Source of the DNA: Sepioteuthis lessoniana
Taxonomy: Eukaryota > Mollusca > Cephalopoda > Myopsida > Loliginidae
Direction of reading: 5' to 3'
DNA length: 64,000 nucleotides
Assembly (NCBI GenBank): GCA_963585895.1
Contig: OY757904.1
Span: 69,222,865 to 69,286,864, forward strand
Positions 60,965 to 64,000 of the stretch are shown here, one piece after another. Each line of letters opens with the position of its first letter. The stretch's first letter is position 1. Below the pieces are notes generated by a model. It ran no database searches and had not been told where the DNA came from. It was given only the letters and a program-made list of their open reading frames with translations. The translations under genes and the position numbers were made by a program.

Positions 60965-60965
<1 letters not shown>
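60225..60965 (+). pseudogene. RTE-type LINE, second subfamily, decayed 3' part
   Basis: The translation shows NNISSTESDINIRIGKAWTK (about 60428-60490), corresponding to SSVSSTEKDINTRLAKAWT of copy A, then LLLCCTTCTLAEDF (for LLYGCTTWTLTK) and weak remains of the C-terminal domain. It ends at GATGA followed by (TA)n at 60963-61003. SSTESD in place of SSTEKD and the overall divergence suggest a different RTE subfamily from copies A, C, E and G. Confidence 0.7.

Positions 60966-61003
<38 letters not shown>
60963..61003. repeat. (TA)n between RTE and SINE D 3' ends
   Basis: A single TA tract is bordered on the left by the RTE 3' end (GATGA) and on the right by the SINE D 3' end (GTCATCC, minus orientation). 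Confidence 0.95.
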
Positions 61004-61006
<3 letters not shown>

Positions 61007-61140
61007 ATCCACAGACAGATCTGTTTCGTTCTATCAGAACTCTTCAGTGAGGCTAGACAGGCTAGATTCTCGAAGCTGGGATCGAAACCGTGTTTACTCA
61101 AACACCACGCCTAGAATCTACCATTCAGCCATAAAGAAAC
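61004..61140 (-). repeat. tRNA-derived SINE family D
   Basis: On the minus strand: A-box-like TATGGCTGAATGGTAGATTC, B-box GGTTTCGATCCC, then TCAGAACGAAACAG-like sequence and TCTGTCTGTGGATGAC at its 3' end, followed by (TA)n. It is the partner of 14781-14936. Confidence 0.82.
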
Positions 61141-61344
61141 GAGCGCACGCGAAGGAAATTTAAACGGTTATCACAATTATATCAATTGTATTTATCCTGG
61201 CAAATTGATTGAAAGAGTATAGAGAGATGAGTATAATTATCTTCACCTAAGAAAATATGGTTTTATTTTTCTGTATTTCATCATTGAATCAGTGATATAG
61301 AATTTCTCAGAATGTCTATATACGTTCTGATACTTATTGATTGG

Positions 61345-61580
61345 TTTGGTTTCTTTGATTAATGGCATATCAACTCTTTTTAGGTTATTTAATGCCAAAA
61401 CCATTCTCCTAGAAGAACAGTAGTGGTACTATTTCACCCATAGCCTGGAGGATAGGGGGGTTCATACCTTTCCCAAGAGTATTTGCCCGAAAGTGAACGT
61501 TATAGCGCGACTGGAGTACGGACTCGCGTACTACGATTCCGCAGTCCATCGCTTTAACAATTACACCACGAGGACACCCC
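61345..61580 (-). repeat. tRNA-related SINE family C, near full length
   Basis: On the minus strand: head GTGTCCTCGTGGTGTAATTG with a GCGAGTCCGTACTCC B-box-like site, central block CAAATACTCTTGGGAAAGGT and GGGTGAAATAGTACCACTAC, then the tail GGCATTAAATAACC...GTTGATATGCCATTAATC. The central block is shared with family A and the tail with family B. Confidence 0.85.
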
Positions 61581-61659
61581 CCTGATACTTATTGAGGTTA
61601 CCAGTTATGAATTGCAGTGTGGTCTCATATCATTGCCATATAATTGTACAAAGTTTCAA

Positions 61660-61915
61660 AAACTTAATATCATTTGCTTTGTAGAGAGTGTTACAGAAAA
61701 AATCCCTACGAACTCATAAGAAATGTACTCTTATGGACCCCCACGCATGGCCGTGCAAAAGCAGGACGACCAGCACGAACATACATTCAGCAGCTATGTG
61801 AGGATACGGGATGTTGTCCTGAAAACCTACCTGGGGCGATGAACGATAGGGAGGAGTGGCGAGAGAGGGTCAGGGATATCCGTGCTACCAGCACGATATG
61901 ATGATGATGATGATT
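61660..61915 (+). pseudogene. RTE-type LINE copy G, well-preserved 3' end
   Basis: The open frame 61674-61901 contains NPYELIRNVLLWTPTHGRAK, GRPARTYIQQLCEDTGCC, WRERVRDIRATSTI and its own stop, followed by a (TGA)n end (ATGATGATGATGATG, 61899-61914). It is the C-terminal 75 residues of the RTE protein without frameshift, so it is younger than copies A, B and F, but it is 5'-truncated and cannot act. Confidence 0.88.
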
Positions 61916-62261
61916 CTTGTTCAAAGGATCATGGATTTCAACAGCATGTGTACATATAACCCAAAATTGAATATTTTATGTTTGAATGCGAACTCTTCCT
62001 GTGGATAGCATTTCTTTACCAAAAAAGTAAATATTTATTTACATCTTTTAGATGTCTTTACACAAGCTAAATATGACATCTTTTAAATGAGAATTGAATT
62101 GATCAGGTTATTAGACTACTAAATTATATTTTGTCTGAAAAACCCTATATCTCAGAGACTTTCATAATTCTTGTAACAGATGATACGGATTAGAAACTGT
62201 ATTTTATAGACCAGAATTAACAATGATACAATGATCATCAATATCTAAAGAAAGTGAAGCG

Positions 62262-62465
62262 ATATACTGCAGAATCGTAGTAAGCGAGTTCGTACTCCTG
62301 TCGCGCTATTACCTTCACTTTCGGGCAAATACCCTTGGGAAAGGTATGAACCCTCTTATCCTCCCAGCTATGGGTCAAATAGTACCACTACTGTTCTTCT
62401 AGGAGAATGGCTTTGGCATTAAATAAACTACAACGGTTGATATGCTATTAAAAACAAAGGAACCA
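62262..62465 (+). repeat. SINE family C, head-truncated
   Basis: GCGAGTTCGTACTCCTGTCG, AAATACCCTTGGGAAAGGTA, GGGTCAAATAGTACCACTAC and the tail GGCATTAAATAAACTACAAC with GGTTGATATGC. It forms an inverted pair with 61345-61580, about 680 bases away. Confidence 0.82.
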
Positions 62466-62504
62466 AAGAAAGTGAAACAAAATAAACTTTTTGAAGGGAA
62501 CAAA

Positions 62505-62526
62505 TTATATATATATATATATATAT
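62505..62526. repeat. (TA)n microsatellite
   Basis: Short pure TA run. Confidence 0.95.
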
Positions 62527-63090
62527 GAACTGTCGAGAGACTAGTGAACTCACTTGGGGGTCAACAGGCACCTAATACGCTCATTAGAGACCACTCTATC
62601 TGCAGACTCGCAACACTCAATGCATCTATTCTGGCAATGATAGTATGGAAGAGAGTGCGAATATCATGCAGTAGAAGCAATGACCACTTAAAACAATTCA
62701 CGAGAGTCAGTTATTCAGAACTGAGTACGTCTATTTTCTTGTTCACAGATTGAGCTTTTGCACGACTTATAGATAACAAGCTAATGAGAATTCTCAGTAA
62801 TAAGTACAAACCTAGTTGGTTAGAGATGGATGGCCACTGCCTGAACAATTGCGGGGAATTATCGTCCTTGTTACATTATTTCAACATAAATTGACTATTT
62901 CTAGGCACAGCACTACTTTCCTCACATACAGAGTCATATAAAATGGGTAAACTAAAAGATCTTACTCGCATATATTCCTCTCATAAGTTCTGAACTTATT
63001 TCGCTTCGTTGTATAGGAGTAAAGACAATGAAAATATTCACAATAGCCTCTTCTTATCGAATGAAATAACTATTAGTCAATTAATCTGAT
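62527..63090. other. Non-coding stretch, nothing recognised
   Basis: A 69-codon frame at 62544-62753 has no recognisable motif. Confidence 0.45.
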
Positions 63091-63135
63091 TATATATATA
63101 TAAATACATATACATATACATATATATAAATACAA

Positions 63136-63390
63136 GACATTGGCCTAGTGGTTAGAGTGTTCACCTATAGCCCGGTAGACCTGGGTTCAATCCCAGGTCG
63201 AGTCATACCAAAGACTCAAAAATGGTACTTGATGCCTCCTTGCTTAATGCTCATCATTATAAGGTACGGATCAAGGGTAATGTGGAGCAATCCAGAAAAG
63301 GAGTAGCTCCCTTCCCTACACCTTGGTGAAGTAGCTATCGAAAAGGTAACCTTCGGGTCACCCTCAACTAGGGTCGCCAACTTTACTTAC
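63136..63390 (+). repeat. tRNA-derived SINE family E, full length
   Basis: The head is clearly tRNA-like: A-box TGGCCTAGTGGTTAGAGTG and a perfect T-arm CTGGGTTCAATCCCAG (about 63180-63197) containing the B-box. The body ends CACCTTGGTGAAGTAGC, CTTCGGGTCACCCTCAACTA, GGGTCGCCAACTTTACTTAC and runs into a (TA)n tract. A tail fragment of the same family lies at 20899-20982. It is flanked by TA-rich sequence on both sides, so the target duplication cannot be read. Confidence 0.85.
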
Positions 63391-63433
63391 TTTATATATA
63401 TATATATATATACGTGTGTGTGAGTATATATAC

Positions 63434-63503
<70 letters not shown>
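63391..63503. repeat. (TA)n(GT)n...(TA)n microsatellite
   Basis: TA tract directly at the SINE E 3' end, a short GTGTGTGAG interruption, then a long TA tract. Confidence 0.95.
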
Positions 63504-63508
<5 letters not shown>

Positions 63509-64000
63509 CATTCCGCCCAAACATTGTATAGATATTTGAATAAAGCTAATATCTGTAGAAATACTTTAATATTAGATAAGATGGTAAATTGGGCTCTCTA
63601 ACATTTGTATATTGACTGCTCTAGGAGAAAGAAAAAATCAAAATTCAAAACCTAATGATTGTTCTTCAGGGTGTTCTATAGCAAGAGCGCCATTATTCTC
63701 TTGTCAGCTTCGCGATGGAGGGTTTCTGTTTCTAAACAAATCTCCACCTCTATCTATACCATTAAAATGTTATAGTTTATGAATATTTGGTTTAAAATAA
63801 CGGACAAGAAAGAACGTGTGGATAAAAAAAAGAAGAATTTTCTTGTTTACGAACACGGGGACGTGAAACCAAATCGAGTGAATGTATAAATTTAAAAAAA
63901 AAAAGAATTGCTTCGCAGTACTGACAAATTTGATTTTATTTGATTTTAATATTATTAATGTTTATTGTCTCTAGTCATTTAAAGAATGGTGTGAACTCGC
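63504..64000. other. Non-coding stretch, nothing recognised
   Basis: No gene or repeat identified up to the window edge. Confidence 0.5.

Noticed and set aside
63136-63208. Possible functional tRNA gene
   Set aside because: A and B boxes and a good T-arm are present, but the sequence continues as a SINE body with another copy of its tail at 20899; the acceptor stem is not convincing.

Overview
The window is AT-rich eukaryotic DNA with no prokaryotic features and no host gene that I can support. The mixture of RTE-type and R2/R4-type LINEs, several tRNA-headed SINE families and long (TA)n/(GT)n/(CA)n tracts suggests an invertebrate. A mollusc, probably a cephalopod, fits best. That placement rests on my memory of these repeat families in octopus and squid DNA, not on a search. 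The window is best read as a transposon graveyard: layers of inserted, truncated and nested elements in non-coding sequence.

Layout. 2.4-6.3 kb: SINE-like repeats and a decayed 2-kb RTE LINE. 9.1-11.3 kb: a Tc1 DNA transposon with long IR/DR-type inverted repeats, split by a 723-bp solo LTR with a GGAC target duplication. 11.3-15.9 kb: SINE pieces, mirrored microsatellites and an RTE copy lacking its RT core. 18.0-19.5 kb: two minus-strand R4/Dong-like LINE 3' ends at (ATT)n. 20.1-21.9 kb: a broken multi-frame coding relic of an unnamed repetitive protein family, interrupted by a SINE tail. 22-28 kb: SINEs and microsatellites. 28.4-35.3 kb: a plus-strand array of about five R4/Dong-like pieces, one holding an RTE copy, an in-frame RTE fragment and a roughly 210-bp tandem duplication. 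36.8-42.2 kb: mirrored microsatellites, an inverted pair of RTE 3' ends and two long SINE-like repeats. 45.4-50.2 kb: a minus-strand array of four R4/Dong-like pieces with a full-length SINE inside. 50-60 kb: mostly unrecognised AT-rich sequence with scattered SINEs. 60.2-63.5 kb: RTE 3' ends and three SINE families.

How the parts relate. The LINE pieces are all dead (stops, frameshifts, mutated catalytic residues). The R4-like pieces keep adjoining (TAA)n tracts, as expected of the Dong group. One SINE family ends in the same GATGA-(TA)n style as the RTE elements. Two other SINE families share a central block but carry different tails, and one of those tails is shared with a third repeat. 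Clean target duplications and nesting give a partial order of insertion: R4-like elements before the SINE and RTE copies inside them, and Tc1 before the LTR.

Limits: family assignments come from reading translations and motifs by eye. Ends without a target duplication are approximate, usually within some tens of bases.
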